A stretch of DNA of 64,000 nucleotides from Gremmenia infestans (GCA_032629725.1 JAFEVB010000004.1:372001-436000); one strand, 5' to 3'; counted from the stretch's first letter, positions 23,517 to 35,106 are shown. Program-made: numbers and translations. Notes: generated from the letters alone by a model not told the origin.

Positions 23517-26500
23517 CTATTCCGTCGCCTTATACTTTTTATTAAACTCCCCCACCGCAACCCCAATCTTCCTGTACAGGAAATTCCGACTAGTCTCCTC
23601 CCCTACCGGTACAAACGGTCCATTCGTACCGCCTCTCAGCGTCAAACTCAAGCCTGTCCTCTCCTTGCTAATCGTCTGTATGTCCTTGAGTGGGACATCC
23701 CACTCACTCGTCAACTTCTTGCTCTTGACAAGCATGATGCGGCTATACGTAAGCATAACGACTACGTCCTCGCGCGGGAGTTCCAGATGTGCAATATACA
23801 TCTCGTTGAAGTATTTCCCGTTATCGAGCTGCTTGAGCCAGAACTGACCCAGTGCTTCGCGCTGCGAGTAAGGGCGCACGATGCCATCGGTGCCAATGAA
23901 GCGCGTCAGTCGGACGCGATCCAGGCCTTCGGCATCGAAGACTGTGGTGGTGTTACGGATGCCTTCGCTCACATTGGAAGCGAGGTCGAAAATGCCGATT
24001 GCGGGTTTGGTAGCAAGGCCGAGGACACCTTTCCCAACACCTTTAAAGAAGCCGGCCACCCCTTCTTGCTCTGCACCTTCGAGGGGTTTGCGGGCCAGTC
24101 CACCTACGCCGCTGGCGACGCTGCTGACGAGTGAATTTGCACCGGCTGTGACGCCGTAAAGCGCATGCTTGGGACGGTTACGTGATCGCGTCATACGGCG
24201 ACGGTCTTGGAATTGCTTGTCCATTGTGGCTTCTGATAAACCTTTGGCAATACTGCCAGTGAATTTGGAGAAACTGTCAGAAACACCAAAGACTGATTTC
24301 TTCACGAAACTAGTAGCACCCTTTGCGATACCAATTCCAAGCTGCTCGGGACTATCTGACATGATAAATCCCTGATACGGCTCGTAGAAGATATCTGCCA
24401 CACCAGAGCTAAGGTTGTTGAAGAGACCGACAGGGTTTCCAAGGAAATCTGCCGAGCCTAGAATCTTGTGTACTTGATATAATGCTTCTTGGGAGTAATG
24501 ATTCGACACATTCTGCAATAAAACAGCAGCCGAAACCCGAGCGTTCTCCAGCATGAGGGCATTGAGACGAACAGGAGCATCATTGATATTGCCAATAGCC
24601 ATTGTCAGGACATTCAAGAAGAACATCAATGGGTTTCTTGAAGATGTCTTGTCCTCAACATTGACACGATCTGTGCGGACAAATGACAGGTCCAACTGCA
24701 TCGGCTGTATATTCAGCAGCTCGAAGTACATATCTTGACCAGCCTCTACTTGTGTTGGTTCTGGTATATCCAAGCTATCGTCACAGAGGACCCCTTCGTG
24801 GGTTTCGGACCAACTTGCGCCAGGGACCTTTGAAAATTCCAGGAGCGCGAAAACAAAGTCCTCGTCGATTTCCAAAGTCATTTGCTGTAACAAAACTGTA
24901 GCGTACTTGATATATAGCACTCCGTAAGAGTCATCCTTTACTCGAGTAACCTGAAGGTGCACTGAGGGATGAGACTCGGTCTCTTTCGTATTCTTCGGCA
25001 CCACGCTGGGGTACAAGATCATTGGAAATATGCCACCGTACAGTTGGTTGTCAATTTGCACCCATTTAATGCTAGCCATAATCGTTTGAAACAGAGGCGA
25101 CTCCGAATATTGAAACGATATATCGCGAAAAGTGACATACGCAAGCTCTCGCAGTTGGTGGTTGATCAGTGAGATTCCGAAGCCAGCAAGTTTAAGCTGT
25201 GCGCGGAATGTGACATTTGTATCTTGGTCTTTGACCTCGAAACCTGTAGCCACACTGGTAGTCGATGCGGACCGTGACTTCTGCTTGTACAGACTCTTAG
25301 AAGCTCTGTAGTTGGAGAGTATTAAAGTCTGAGTTGGACCATCCGCCGCGACATTCAGGTCGATGATCTTGGGTTCACGTGCTCCAGTCGCTGAGTGTGG
25401 TGCCGGGATCTTCATAGGAATCAAGTTACCAATCTCAGCCAACTTGATATGTCTCTCTTTGCCATTGGCATTTATTATCAGCTCCTTGTTCTTTGCTGCG
25501 GGATAATCCCAAGCGTAAGGCATGATGCTTCTTGGAGGCAAACGGTATCTAATTGGGCGCCAACCTGATCGATCTTCTGAATCCTCGTCATCAATGTTGG
25601 GGTTTGCCTGAAAGAACGTGAATTCCGTGTCGCTCTCGTTGCGCATAGAAAAGGGCCAGTTCTTTGTCTCTGCGCTCAGGTGCAAGAATATCGTTGCATT
25701 CTCCATCAGCACTTCCACTCTGATAAGCTTCTGCCGTTGGCCTGCTCTCGCCAATTTGATATGGGTCGTCCCAAGGTCTGAGATGTTAAAGGGGGATGAC
25801 CATTGATTATTCAGCCCTGGGAAACAAAGCGAAAGTTGCTTGATGGTTGACTTCTGTAGGAAATGCAACGGCTGCAATGCTTGAGGCTTCAACGTCATGA
25901 GATCAGATGATCCAGGTTCTCGGACATTGATCTCCTCATTCATCCGATTCTTGAGAACAAATCGAGGGGCTAAAGTAACAACTTTAGTCATCTTATACTT
26001 GCCCTCTCCTGCATCGACCGTGATTCCGACGTGAATTTCAGTGTTCTTGGTCGAAGATGGCAATACGACATCGACAGTACTTCCGATGGCGTCAAAACTC
26101 TGCGCTTTGCTCCAGTTCGACTCGCCGACCTTGAGGAGGGCACGATTGCGTTGATCGTCGGCTCCAAAAGCGAACATATAGGGCAATGCCTTTTTCTTGT
26201 CCGCGTCGGCTGAGTTTGTGTGGAAACCTTGACCGGCTGCAGTTTTGGCTTGTTGTAGAAGGGACTTGGCTTTGATATTGATCTGAAGCCCGGTTTTGTT
26301 GAGAATGACATATGGACTGTAGACAGTTACTCTGAAGGCGCCGCCGCTATCTGGAATTTTGAAGTAATGTAGCCGGAGATTCAACGCCAGCCCGTCCTTA
26401 TCTTTGCAAACTAACATAGACTCCTTCCGGAAATCTTCTTGGTTATTTGAATTGATGATGGCAAATTCGCTAGCCTTGAAGACTGTATCTTGCATGTCAA

Positions 26501-29500
26501 TACTCATCAAAAGCAGATGCGAGAGCTCGACAACATGGACGGGACTGAGACCCCCTTTCCGGAGAAAGTTTGTCCAGTCCTTTTTAGTGTTTTTGTCGTA
26601 GATGCGATACTTGAAGTCGTACGGAAGAAGGTTTTCTAATTCGACAGGTGCAGAAAGGCGAATCCTCATGTAAGGATATATACTAATCATCGGTAAGCTT
26701 GAGCTATGATCTTGTTCTGCATTGATTAGTACATACCTGGTGAGAGGATTGCTCCGATCATAATTGGCGTGCATCTGGAAATAGAAAGGCGGCGTCTGCT
26801 TGTCCTGTTCGCCCTTGCACATCAAGGTTCTTGTCGGTCTATTCAGAAAGTCTCTCCAAAACAAAGATTCTGATGACCATGTGTAGCCAAAACCTTGATC
26901 TGGTCTGACTAGTAACGACTTCATGAAAGCTGCACCTACAGGAGCTGGACGGCTCTCCCCAGGGGCGATCTTTTCAATTTTCAGTAAGTGGCCTTCTTGT
27001 GCATCAAATACACCTATCTCGACCGGAATTTGAGTCTTGTTTTCGACCAAAAGTGGGGAGCGGAATGTGATGTACTTCACGTTGTCCGTCCCTAGTTCAA
27101 CCTCCACCAATAGTCGATGCAATATCTGCTCCTTGCGAGGGCGAAGGTTGTAAATAGCCTCCCCTTCGCGATTGACGGGTATCTTGTTGATACTATCAAA
27201 CCCACTTCCCTCGAGTCTAATCCCAACAACTCCACTGTTGTTCTCAGGGGATAGATTCTCACGCATTTTCTCCCAGTCTTCAAATCGCCACGGTGCCTCT
27301 TCGCCATCTTCAAGTTTGGCTGCCATCTGATTATCCTGGCCAGAGACATCAGCCCAGACATTAATCTCAAATCCTGTGTAGTTTCGGATTCGATAAGGTG
27401 CTTCTTGTCCTCGTGGCTTAGAGAGTACATCCTCTTCTTGCGTCAGGAACTGTGCCGACTTAGAGGCAAGAGCAATCGAAGCAGATGTGACCGTCAACTC
27501 CAGCATCTTTGGGGATGTAAAATCGACAGTCAGGCATTCTGGATTTGTCTGCTTGGAGATTTGCATGCCTAGTTGCCAAGGCTCGACAAGAGGTTCCCAA
27601 GCTGATTTCGAGAAGTTGTAGATATTGATGAACATATCAATGCTCGTGTCTGCCTTCAACGTGCTCGTCCAATCAGTGGCAGTAGTCGTGAAACTCTTGA
27701 CGCTCATGTCCAGAATTGGTAACTCGTGAAGATCACCAATCAAAATGACCCTCATACCATCTAGGGTGGCAGTAAGCTCCTCGTGCTTTCGTACCACTTG
27801 CTTTCCGGCAGCTTGGTTACCCGGATGAGGTGCAGCCATAACAGACTTGCTCCTTTTCACCGTAGTTCCGGCCTTGCCGCTTGCTGTACGACGCTTTAGA
27901 CTGCCAGTGTTACCCTTAAGCTGTTGAGCCTTAACATCGGAAGCGGATGCTTTCTTCTTATCGCCGTCATCACCAGATCCAGTCAGCTCTGACGCCTTAC
28001 TGACAATTTGAATTGCAAGCAGAATATCGCGTAGAGACAAGCGTAGTACTAATGGCTCAATATCAAGGTGAATGCTACTGGCATCAGGTTTTGTATCCAT
28101 GGACATTTGCATGGAAAAGTCGTCAAGTACTCTCAGGCGAGTATCTTCGAAACGATCCATTCTGCAGAGGAACATGCCCATTTGCATGACCTGTAAAGTC
28201 AGGGCGTGCTGCTGTGCAATCAAGATCTGCTTTGTTCCAAGGACAATGGCCTCGGAACTAGAACTCAGTGGGTTTGCAATAAGAATGACCTGTGCGTTAA
28301 CGACATTGACCCTAAACGCAATGCTCATTGACGTCTCTTCTGGCTGAGCTGGAGTTTCAGTAGTACTAGCGATGGTATTGGCTCTAGTTGGGAGAGGCGG
28401 CCTCAGCGAGTCAGTCTCAGATTCAACCGGAGACCCGATTGTGCTTTCATCCTCCTCTGGTATCACTGATTCCTCGACGGCAAACCCTTCAGTTACAAAG
28501 GCCTGAATGGCGAAGAGATAGTCCAGGGCAAAGATGATACGAGGGCTGTCGACGGCCACAATGGCAATGAGGCTGCGTTCCTTTCCACCAGAGATGGTCA
28601 CGCTCGTCATAAACTGCTGGACATCCTTGTTCGAAGAAGTCATGATCTTTCGAAATTTGTTTGTTTCTTGGGTTCTGCTGTCTTGGATTGTGAAGGAATG
28701 AATCAAAAGCTCGGATTCCAAAGATCCATCAGTCATCATCCGTAGCTTCACTTTAGTATCATCCAAGGAGAACTTAGACAAACTAGACGCCTCAAGATTA
28801 CCAACAGGCTCATCTTCCTTTGCTAAAATTAGCTCGAGGCCGATGGTGTGGACGTGAAAAGAGAAATCAAGGTTCGTCCAACTCTTGAAGTCAACTCCAA
28901 GCTCTGGTCCCAAGTCCACAAGAGCGTTGTTACTGTCACTAGGCTCGTCCTGCATAATAGTCTTGGCCTTTTGTACCGTTGATTTCGGGACATCGTCAAC
29001 AGCGTCGTGCTCGTCCGCGTCTGGGTCTGCTGCAAACGCCGCCGGGACTGACCTCGCAAGCTCCAAGAGGAACTTCAATTGGGTCTGTGTGATGCGCAGA
29101 TTGAAGTCCGTCATGCTCCCTTCAATCTCCATATCAGGTCTCTTGGCGTCTAGCGTATGCTCAGCATAGGTCATTTGAAATCCGAGATCCACCTTGTCGA
29201 TAAGTTCAAGCTCTTCGGTCTTGTCGTCTGAGAAATGGAAGTCGGATGTGAGACGAATATTACGGATTCCAGCCGAGAGTTTCATTGCAATCTCAGAATC
29301 CTTTGAATCGTCCAATGGTACAAACTTGTTTTCGGCATAAATTTCTCCCAGGTAAGCAGTTATCAGGTCACGTTTCGATTGGCCTGCAACCATGACCCGT
29401 GGAAAGACGACGATAGGTGTCTTGATGTTAATGTCGAACTTTATACGACTTGCATTTCCTTGGATCTGGGAGGCCTGATTCGCCGCCGCCTGTCTTGCGG

Positions 29501-32500
29501 CATTGAAAATGGCTTGCATCTTGCCGAATTTGACTAGAAATTCAATGATCTTCCTGAAGGGTTCTTCTAAGAAGTTCAACTTGATGGAACCAGCGCGAAG
29601 ATATATCGAAGAATCGTAGCCAGGATAGGCATTGCCACCTTCAGGGTCGAATGTTTCATAACGGAAATCTGCCAGATCGTCTCCCTGGATTGTAATGAGC
29701 TTTCGTAGGCTGGAATCGGTCGAGGCGCCTTGATTTATGTCGTCAAGCAGACTCAGGTCGCCCAACTTAGCTCCGATTCGTAAGGTCTTCCCCATGACGA
29801 AAATGCCAACATCAGCAGCATTGAGAGAAAGTGTAGCAAGACGAAGTCCGTCGTTGTTGAGTATAAGACGAATACTTTTCAGATCAATTTTGATCCGAAT
29901 TGAGCTTGAACTGGAGTCATTGGCCTTGACAAGTTGTTGCTCCTCGTTCTCGGTGTCCATTATTTCTTTGGGTGCAGGAGTGGCCCCGCCGGTTGCCGAT
30001 TCATTGTTTGTAAATGTGACCAAGATGAAATCAAGGAGTGTGAGGAGAGTTTTTCTGGTCACGACCAAATTAATGGTAGATAAATTGACGTCGATATTGA
30101 TTTCCACGCCCTCGTATTTGGACATAAACTCCGGTGAGCCTCTGTTGACCTTTATCAAATTTACGTGGATCAAATCGTTTTGAGTCTCTGATTCAAAGTC
30201 ACCCGATGAGACGATCGATTTAAATTCGGCAGAGGGATTGTCAACGCAATCGTCAATGACCAGAGACTCCAAGGAGACGTCAATGATCAAATCGTAAGGA
30301 CGAACGCAGAGGTCCAGGGCGAAATTATCAGCAACAAGTTCCACCAGCAATTGATCTGGCTTCTTTCCTTCAGGATCACTCCTGAAAAGCGAGCCCTGCA
30401 AACGATCAACCTCGAATTTAAGTTCAAAATTGCGTTGTTGAATCTTGAGATCGTCATTGTGGCTACCTGTCGATGCATCCTCAAACTCGTTTTCGTCGTC
30501 ATCATCCGACTCATCCTGAATGACAATAGCTTCTTGGGTCGAGAACTTGAACGACGTAGATGCATCGCGCTGGTTAGTTTTGTCGACTTTTTTGGAAATT
30601 GAGCTTTGCGCACGAGGCCGGGCCACCGCTTTTTCTTGGGCGGACGACTGGCTAGGCTCTTCTTCTTTGTCCAAATTTGGAATGGCAACCTCAATTAGTC
30701 GCATCAGACTTTTGTATTTCTTGTCTGATACCGAAGCATGGAGAATTGGTAGATGTCCTGAAATCCGAACCTTTGTGAGGTTTGGCGCCTTCGGAATGAT
30801 TGAAGTTTCGACTGTGAAATCAATGTTGATCTTCTCGACAATATGCATCGACTTGGTGTCGTCCCTCTTCTCGAGTTGTGACTTGGTATCCTCAATTGAG
30901 GGACCAATTAGGACTTGGGTGGAGGAAAGCTTGACCAAAAACTTGTCGTACATCAATGACTCGAGGCGCTTGAAGTCCTCGTCAGTATAGGAATGTCTCT
31001 GCTTTGCCTGAACTTCTTTCATGGTATCCTGATCGACGAGTTGGCTGTTGACACTGATATGACCAGCGTCTAAAATCAGACATGTCGTCGATTTCGAAGT
31101 TATGCTTTCAGGAACAATGATTAGAGGAGCTTGGAGGTCCAGCTTGGCATTGAGAGTCTTGTGCTCTTCCAGAGCGAACTCGAGCCCGGCTCTAGTTTGT
31201 TGGCGCAAGCCTTCTACGGTCGCACCAGCCGTTTCCATGAGTGCCCCAATGGACTCCATGTGTCTCTCGGGAGGTTTGAAAAATTGTATTATGCCAACGA
31301 GGAACTGTGGATTCCATATGATCTCGAGAGGCTTCAGCTTGCCGGTAAGAGCTAGATCGCTGGCGCCGTCCAGGGGGTTTTTCTCGAATTGGAATTGGAA
31401 GAAAGGATCAACAACGTTCTCTTCCTCGTCATCTTGCCCGTCTGTCAAGACTTTCTGTGTTGGCGTATCTAGCGCATCTTTCACGCGCACAATCTGAGGG
31501 AAGAGACTGTTTGGCGTCGTACCGTCATTGACTCTCAAGCCATTGAGGCTGATATCGGCCAGGAAAGATTCTGGTCTTTGAAGGAACTTTGCACGGAACC
31601 CATCAAAATAGAGACTAAGAACTTCGACGACGTTATCATGAGGATCGCGTTTGAGCGTAAAACTGCCGGTGTTCAGAGATGCATCGACTTGCATTTTGAC
31701 GGTATCTTTTGGTAAATCAACACTCTCGGCAAGTGCATTCTTTTCGTCCCAGTCAATGGCATCATACAGCTCTTTGCGTTGCTCTTCAGTCATTGTAGTC
31801 TCTGGATCAGCCTCCTCCTCCTCAGGCTTAGATCCCCACGCCCAGGCGACCCAGCCTTGATTTTGTTTAGCTGTCTGAGTCTTCTTGATGCCAACATTCT
31901 CCTTTTTCAGCTGGTTCCTAGCCAGTGATCTCCAGAAGCGCATGTCCTCGTAATCAAGCTTCCACTCTAGCTTATCTAGTTCGCTGACTTCATCTGGTGT
32001 CATCTGGTCTGCTTGCTTCTTTTTCTTCTTAAAAAGTTCGATATAACGAATTCTATTGTCCCTCCTTTCTTTAAAGAATCCCCATGACCATCTCCGATTT
32101 CGGTCGTGGATCTTACTCAAAATTGCATTGCCAGCGAATTTTAGCCATGCTCTCGGATCCTCCTTGGGCGATACACCTTTTGGCTGTAACTTTTTGTACT
32201 CTTGGTGGCGAATGAAATAGTGGAATAAGTCTACCATCATGAGTGCGTCTCGGTATTGATCATCATCAAGAACAAGTCCAATCTCGTCGAAAATCAAGCC
32301 AGCCTTTATATGCGGTCTATCCAACTTCCCGGATTTATCGATGGCGATCTTGGCCTGCCCACTGACAGGCTTCAAAATAAATTGGTGATTCCCGGTTTCT
32401 GGGTCTTCGGCTCGCACAATCATCTCCTTGAATTTTGATAGCATTTCCTCATGGGAAGCAACAGATGTTCCGGCGACCTCTGCCTCTCTCCCAGTCCCCA

Positions 32501-33167
32501 ATAGTGAGGTATCCGTATTCCAATAAACAGCAAGTGCACCTAGAGTGCCAAGCTTGTGTGTAGGTCCAGCCGTGTCTTGTATGTACGTGGGCTTCCATTC
32601 TCCGTCCGTGCTCACTGCACTGAATTCTTCGAGAGTTAAACCGAGGGCAAAGGGATGGCCAGGAGCTGAAATTGAGTCTTCGTAGCGGACGTGGATATTC
32701 TTGACTTTGATCTGGAGATTGTCGACAATCTTGGTAACCAAGCTGTCCGTGAAGCTTTGACTTTTCTGCTGTTCCTCCTGGCTCATGCCTTCTTGGTTGC
32801 GGTCCTTCAACATCTCAGCACTGTCCAGCTTCTCAATCTTGACTGCCTGTCTCCGTCGCTCTTCTTCCTCTTCGTCATATTCTGCATCCTCCTTCGGGGC
32901 AGCAAGGAGGAAGACGTTCTCAATCTCAACCTGCACAGGCTGTCCTCGCAGATTCGACCACGGGATTTTCAGTGTGAGTTGACCCAGATGTCCTTCCACC
33001 ACATTTATAGGCAGCTTCAGCTGATCGAGAGCTTCTCGCCGTAGCTCTAGATCTCGTAGTGTCACGTCGCCTCCCCATATTCCCACTTTCAGTTGTCCAG
33101 GATCGAAGTTGCGGATGTACATGCCCAAGAAGCGATTAAGCAACGAGGAAACAAGACCTTCCAACAT
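23517..33167 (-). CDS. VPS13: VPS13 bridge-like lipid transfer protein
   Basis: A single uninterrupted frame of 3216 residues, close to the usual length for fungal Vps13. The N-terminal chorein domain is intact (MLEGLVSSLLNRFLGMYIRN, then GGDVTLRDLELRREALDQL and LGQLTLKIPWSNL). A long series of beta-rich repeats with acidic linkers forms the body. A VAB-type adaptor-binding region lies near residues 2000-2650 (FRSPLLVENKTQIPVEIGVF at about 2035). Near residues 2900-3000 comes the ATG2-like C-terminal helix region (LGNPVGLFNNLSSGVADIFYEP, KGVGKGVLGLATKPAIGIFDL). A PH-like end (VVVMLTYSRIMLVKSKKLT) closes the protein. Vps13 carries phospholipids along its hydrophobic groove at membrane contact sites, including ER-vacuole/mitochondria contacts and the prospore membrane. 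A basic Ser/Lys-rich insert lies at about residues 1735-1785. The absence of any intron over 9.65 kb is notable beside the intron-rich neighbours. Confidence 0.98.
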   Translation of the reverse strand: MLEGLVSSLLNRFLGMYIRNFDPGQLKVGIWGGDVTLRDLELRREALDQLKLPINVVEGHLGQLTLKIPWSNLRGQPVQVEIENVFLLAAPKEDAEYDEEEEERRRQAVKIEKLDSAEMLKDRNQEGMSQEEQQKSQSFTDSLVTKIVDNLQIKVKNIHVRYEDSISAPGHPFALGLTLEEFSAVSTDGEWKPTYIQDTAGPTHKLGTLGALAVYWNTDTSLLGTGREAEVAGTSVASHEEMLSKFKEMIVRAEDPETGNHQFILKPVSGQAKIAIDKSGKLDRPHIKAGLIFDEIGLVLDDDQYRDALMMVDLFHYFIRHQEYKKLQPKGVSPKEDPRAWLKFAGNAILSKIHDRNRRWSWGFFKERRDNRIRYIELFKKKKKQADQMTPDEVSELDKLEWKLDYEDMRFWRSLARNQLKKENVGIKKTQTAKQNQGWVAWAWGSKPEEEEADPETTMTEEQRKELYDAIDWDEKNALAESVDLPKDTVKMQVDASLNTGSFTLKRDPHDNVVEVLSLYFDGFRAKFLQRPESFLADISLNGLRVNDGTTPNSLFPQIVRVKDALDTPTQKVLTDGQDDEEENVVDPFFQFQFEKNPLDGASDLALTGKLKPLEIIWNPQFLVGIIQFFKPPERHMESIGALMETAGATVEGLRQQTRAGLEFALEEHKTLNAKLDLQAPLIIVPESITSKSTTCLILDAGHISVNSQLVDQDTMKEVQAKQRHSYTDEDFKRLESLMYDKFLVKLSSTQVLIGPSIEDTKSQLEKRDDTKSMHIVEKINIDFTVETSIIPKAPNLTKVRISGHLPILHASVSDKKYKSLMRLIEVAIPNLDKEEEPSQSSAQEKAVARPRAQSSISKKVDKTNQRDASTSFKFSTQEAIVIQDESDDDDENEFEDASTGSHNDDLKIQQRNFELKFEVDRLQGSLFRSDPEGKKPDQLLVELVADNFALDLCVRPYDLIIDVSLESLVIDDCVDNPSAEFKSIVSSGDFESETQNDLIHVNLIKVNRGSPEFMSKYEGVEINIDVNLSTINLVVTRKTLLTLLDFILVTFTNNESATGGATPAPKEIMDTENEEQQLVKANDSSSSSIRIKIDLKSIRLILNNDGLRLATLSLNAADVGIFVMGKTLRIGAKLGDLSLLDDINQGASTDSSLRKLITIQGDDLADFRYETFDPEGGNAYPGYDSSIYLRAGSIKLNFLEEPFRKIIEFLVKFGKMQAIFNAARQAAANQASQIQGNASRIKFDINIKTPIVVFPRVMVAGQSKRDLITAYLGEIYAENKFVPLDDSKDSEIAMKLSAGIRNIRLTSDFHFSDDKTEELELIDKVDLGFQMTYAEHTLDAKRPDMEIEGSMTDFNLRITQTQLKFLLELARSVPAAFAADPDADEHDAVDDVPKSTVQKAKTIMQDEPSDSNNALVDLGPELGVDFKSWTNLDFSFHVHTIGLELILAKEDEPVGNLEASSLSKFSLDDTKVKLRMMTDGSLESELLIHSFTIQDSRTQETNKFRKIMTSSNKDVQQFMTSVTISGGKERSLIAIVAVDSPRIIFALDYLFAIQAFVTEGFAVEESVIPEEDESTIGSPVESETDSLRPPLPTRANTIASTTETPAQPEETSMSIAFRVNVVNAQVILIANPLSSSSEAIVLGTKQILIAQQHALTLQVMQMGMFLCRMDRFEDTRLRVLDDFSMQMSMDTKPDASSIHLDIEPLVLRLSLRDILLAIQIVSKASELTGSGDDGDKKKASASDVKAQQLKGNTGSLKRRTASGKAGTTVKRSKSVMAAPHPGNQAAGKQVVRKHEELTATLDGMRVILIGDLHELPILDMSVKSFTTTATDWTSTLKADTSIDMFINIYNFSKSAWEPLVEPWQLGMQISKQTNPECLTVDFTSPKMLELTVTSASIALASKSAQFLTQEEDVLSKPRGQEAPYRIRNYTGFEINVWADVSGQDNQMAAKLEDGEEAPWRFEDWEKMRENLSPENNSGVVGIRLEGSGFDSINKIPVNREGEAIYNLRPRKEQILHRLLVEVELGTDNVKYITFRSPLLVENKTQIPVEIGVFDAQEGHLLKIEKIAPGESRPAPVGAAFMKSLLVRPDQGFGYTWSSESLFWRDFLNRPTRTLMCKGEQDKQTPPFYFQMHANYDRSNPLTRYVLINAEQDHSSSLPMISIYPYMRIRLSAPVELENLLPYDFKYRIYDKNTKKDWTNFLRKGGLSPVHVVELSHLLLMSIDMQDTVFKASEFAIINSNNQEDFRKESMLVCKDKDGLALNLRLHYFKIPDSGGAFRVTVYSPYVILNKTGLQINIKAKSLLQQAKTAAGQGFHTNSADADKKKALPYMFAFGADDQRNRALLKVGESNWSKAQSFDAIGSTVDVVLPSSTKNTEIHVGITVDAGEGKYKMTKVVTLAPRFVLKNRMNEEINVREPGSSDLMTLKPQALQPLHFLQKSTIKQLSLCFPGLNNQWSSPFNISDLGTTHIKLARAGQRQKLIRVEVLMENATIFLHLSAETKNWPFSMRNESDTEFTFFQANPNIDDEDSEDRSGWRPIRYRLPPRSIMPYAWDYPAAKNKELIINANGKERHIKLAEIGNLIPMKIPAPHSATGAREPKIIDLNVAADGPTQTLILSNYRASKSLYKQKSRSASTTSVATGFEVKDQDTNVTFRAQLKLAGFGISLINHQLRELAYVTFRDISFQYSESPLFQTIMASIKWVQIDNQLYGGIFPMILYPSVVPKNTKETESHPSVHLQVTRVKDDSYGVLYIKYATVLLQQMTLEIDEDFVFALLEFSKVPGASWSETHEGVLCDDSLDIPEPTQVEAGQDMYFELLNIQPMQLDLSFVRTDRVNVEDKTSSRNPLMFFLNVLTMAIGNINDAPVRLNALMLENARVSAAVLLQNVSNHYSQEALYQVHKILGSADFLGNPVGLFNNLSSGVADIFYEPYQGFIMSDSPEQLGIGIAKGATSFVKKSVFGVSDSFSKFTGSIAKGLSEATMDKQFQDRRRMTRSRNRPKHALYGVTAGANSLVSSVASGVGGLARKPLEGAEQEGVAGFFKGVGKGVLGLATKPAIGIFDLASNVSEGIRNTTTVFDAEGLDRVRLTRFIGTDGIVRPYSQREALGQFWLKQLDNGKYFNEMYIAHLELPREDVVVMLTYSRIMLVKSKKLTSEWDVPLKDIQTISKERTGLSLTLRGGTNGPFVPVGEETSRNFLYRKIGVAVGEFNKKYKATE

Positions 33168-33929
33168 CTTGGACAGTGAGCGCCTTCACCCTGGCAGGGT
33201 ATCTGGCGATCAAGGTTTTCGAGAAGGCGTCGTCAACTGCATCGAGGAGTATCGGTCGCGTTCTGTCGCGGGAAAAACGTGTTCTCGTTCAGGTCATCAG
33301 ATCATTAATTTCGCACAGTTGTTCGCGCACTCGTGGAAACAGCGAGTGAGGAGTCGTGTCGTGGCAAAGGAGATGGGGAAGGAAGGGTGCTGTAGGTGGG
33401 TCAAAGTTCCCCCGCCAGCTGAGGCGCAGTTGAAGTTGGCAAGAACGTCCTCGAAGTCTTCACTTTGCACGCAACAAGTTTTGGTTGAAGATTAAGGAAT
33501 GTATATGTGTACCTATATATTCTTCCAAGCATGTAGGATCTCTCATATCTGCCTACGAGTACAGCCTGCGCCTAAAGTTGTAAATCCCCCTGTAAACAAC
33601 CAACAAATAGGTGGGTTATGCCAGCTCCACAATATTTACTAGGCTCGGTTGGGCCCAGGCGGCTGTGACGTAGTTATGCTATTAGCTCAGCTTGCTACTT
33701 TGGAATGGGAATGGGAAGGGGGAACCGAAGTCATTCTTTTTTCCTCACTTCATCATTGTAAATAAGCTTATTCACTGCCTCCAAGCTGTTATTCCAGTTG
33801 AGTTTGTACATTCCAACGTCACCAATTGGCCCTTTAAGTTCCAGATTTGAGATACAATTGTACAACCCCTCGGATTGCGGGGAAGCTTGAGCGCTCTATC
33901 TAGGTAAGCTGCGATCAATCAACAACACA
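33168..33929. promoter_or_regulatory. Divergent promoter, VPS13 and DUF3429 gene
   Basis: This 762-bp region between two divergent start codons should carry both promoters and 5' UTRs. The 128-codon open frame inside it starts from TTG-type codons and shows no domain. No discrete regulatory element was recognised. Confidence 0.5.
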
Positions 33930-35106
33930 ATGCTCCGCACAACAGCCACGCGATCACTCGTAAAGAGCTTCGCAAAGGTCCCAACGTCGAGATCAAGCTA
34001 CTCTGCAGCTTCCGCCACTTTTCGAAATGCTGCTCCTCTACGCCAATTGAGCAATAAACGACCCCAGGTCCTCGCTTCTTTGGCCCGTCCCAACACAGGC
34101 TCGGCTCTGTTTGCAACCAACAAGGCAGGACCACCCTACGACAAGATCGATACGAAATCAGAGAAAAAAGTCGCAGAATCGAAGCTCGAACCACATCCCG
34201 AGGCGGTCTCGACCGCATCTTCCGCTATTCCCGTTTTCGAGACCGGGCCCAAGAAGGAAGATGACGCCGACATGATGGCTGGCATAAAGTCAGATGTGAA
34301 GACTATAAAAGAAACATTCTCCCTAAGTGAAGTCCCTAGAGAGTCTTTGTATTTCGGCGCTGCTGGTGTTGTACCATATGCTGCCACCTCCCTCTCAACC
34401 GTGTATCTGGCTTGGGACATTAATCACGCCAATGCCAATGGTACCGGGGCTCTCTTCTCTCCAGAGACAGCCCATCAACTGCTTGAGTTGATTACTCCAA
34501 TTCAAATTGGATATGGCGCAGTGGTAAGTACCCCTATGGCCCATTACAAGCATGTCTAATACTCATCAGATTATCTCTTTCCTCGGAGCCATCCACTGGG
34601 GCTTGGAGTATGCGGGATATGGTGGATACCACAGCTATCGTCGATACATGTATGGAGTTATTGCACCAGCAGTTGCTTGGCCTACAATATTCATGCCAGT
34701 AGAATACGCCCTCATTACACAATTTCTGGCTTTCAACTTCTTGTACTTCGCAGACGCGCGTGCTACAGTGAGAGGATGGTTCCCGGCCTGGTACTCGACC
34801 TACCGATTTGTGCTGACGTTCTTTGTTGGTGCTTCCATCGTGGCAACCTTGGTTGGCAGAGGACAGATTGTGAGGGAGGATCACACTCTCAAGAGCCCCG
34901 TGGACTATATTAAGGGTGACAGGGATGCCCAATGGGAGGCCCTTGAGCGCGAGGAGAAGGAGAGACGTTTAGCACTGGAGAAGGAATCCGAAGAAGAAGA
35001 TGGAGAGGCAGAGGAAGGAGGTGAGGAAGAGGGTAAAGATGAGGGTAAAGACGAGGAGGGTAAGGAGAGTAAGGAGGGTCATGATGACAAGAAGGAGGCA
35101 AAATAA
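33930..35106 (+). CDS. Mitochondrial DUF3429 / TMEM69-like membrane protein
   Basis: Two exons, 33930-34523 and 34570-35106, are joined by a 46-bp intron (GTAAGT...CATCAG, phase 0) to give 376 residues. The first 40 residues are Ser/Arg/Ala-rich without acids (MLRTTATRSLVKSFAKVPT), a clear mitochondrial presequence. The core has the DUF3429 pattern with about five membrane segments: SLYFGAAGVVPYAATSLSTV, IQIGYGAVIISFLGAIHWGL, VIAPAVAWPTIFMPVEYALI, QFLAFNFLYFADARATVRGW and FVLTFFVGASIVATLVGRGQ. Splicing falls inside the second segment and restores GYGAV-IISFLG, which supports the join. The tail of about 50 residues is almost entirely Glu/Lys/Gly/Asp. The family is likely in the inner membrane; its function is not established. 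Confidence 0.88.
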
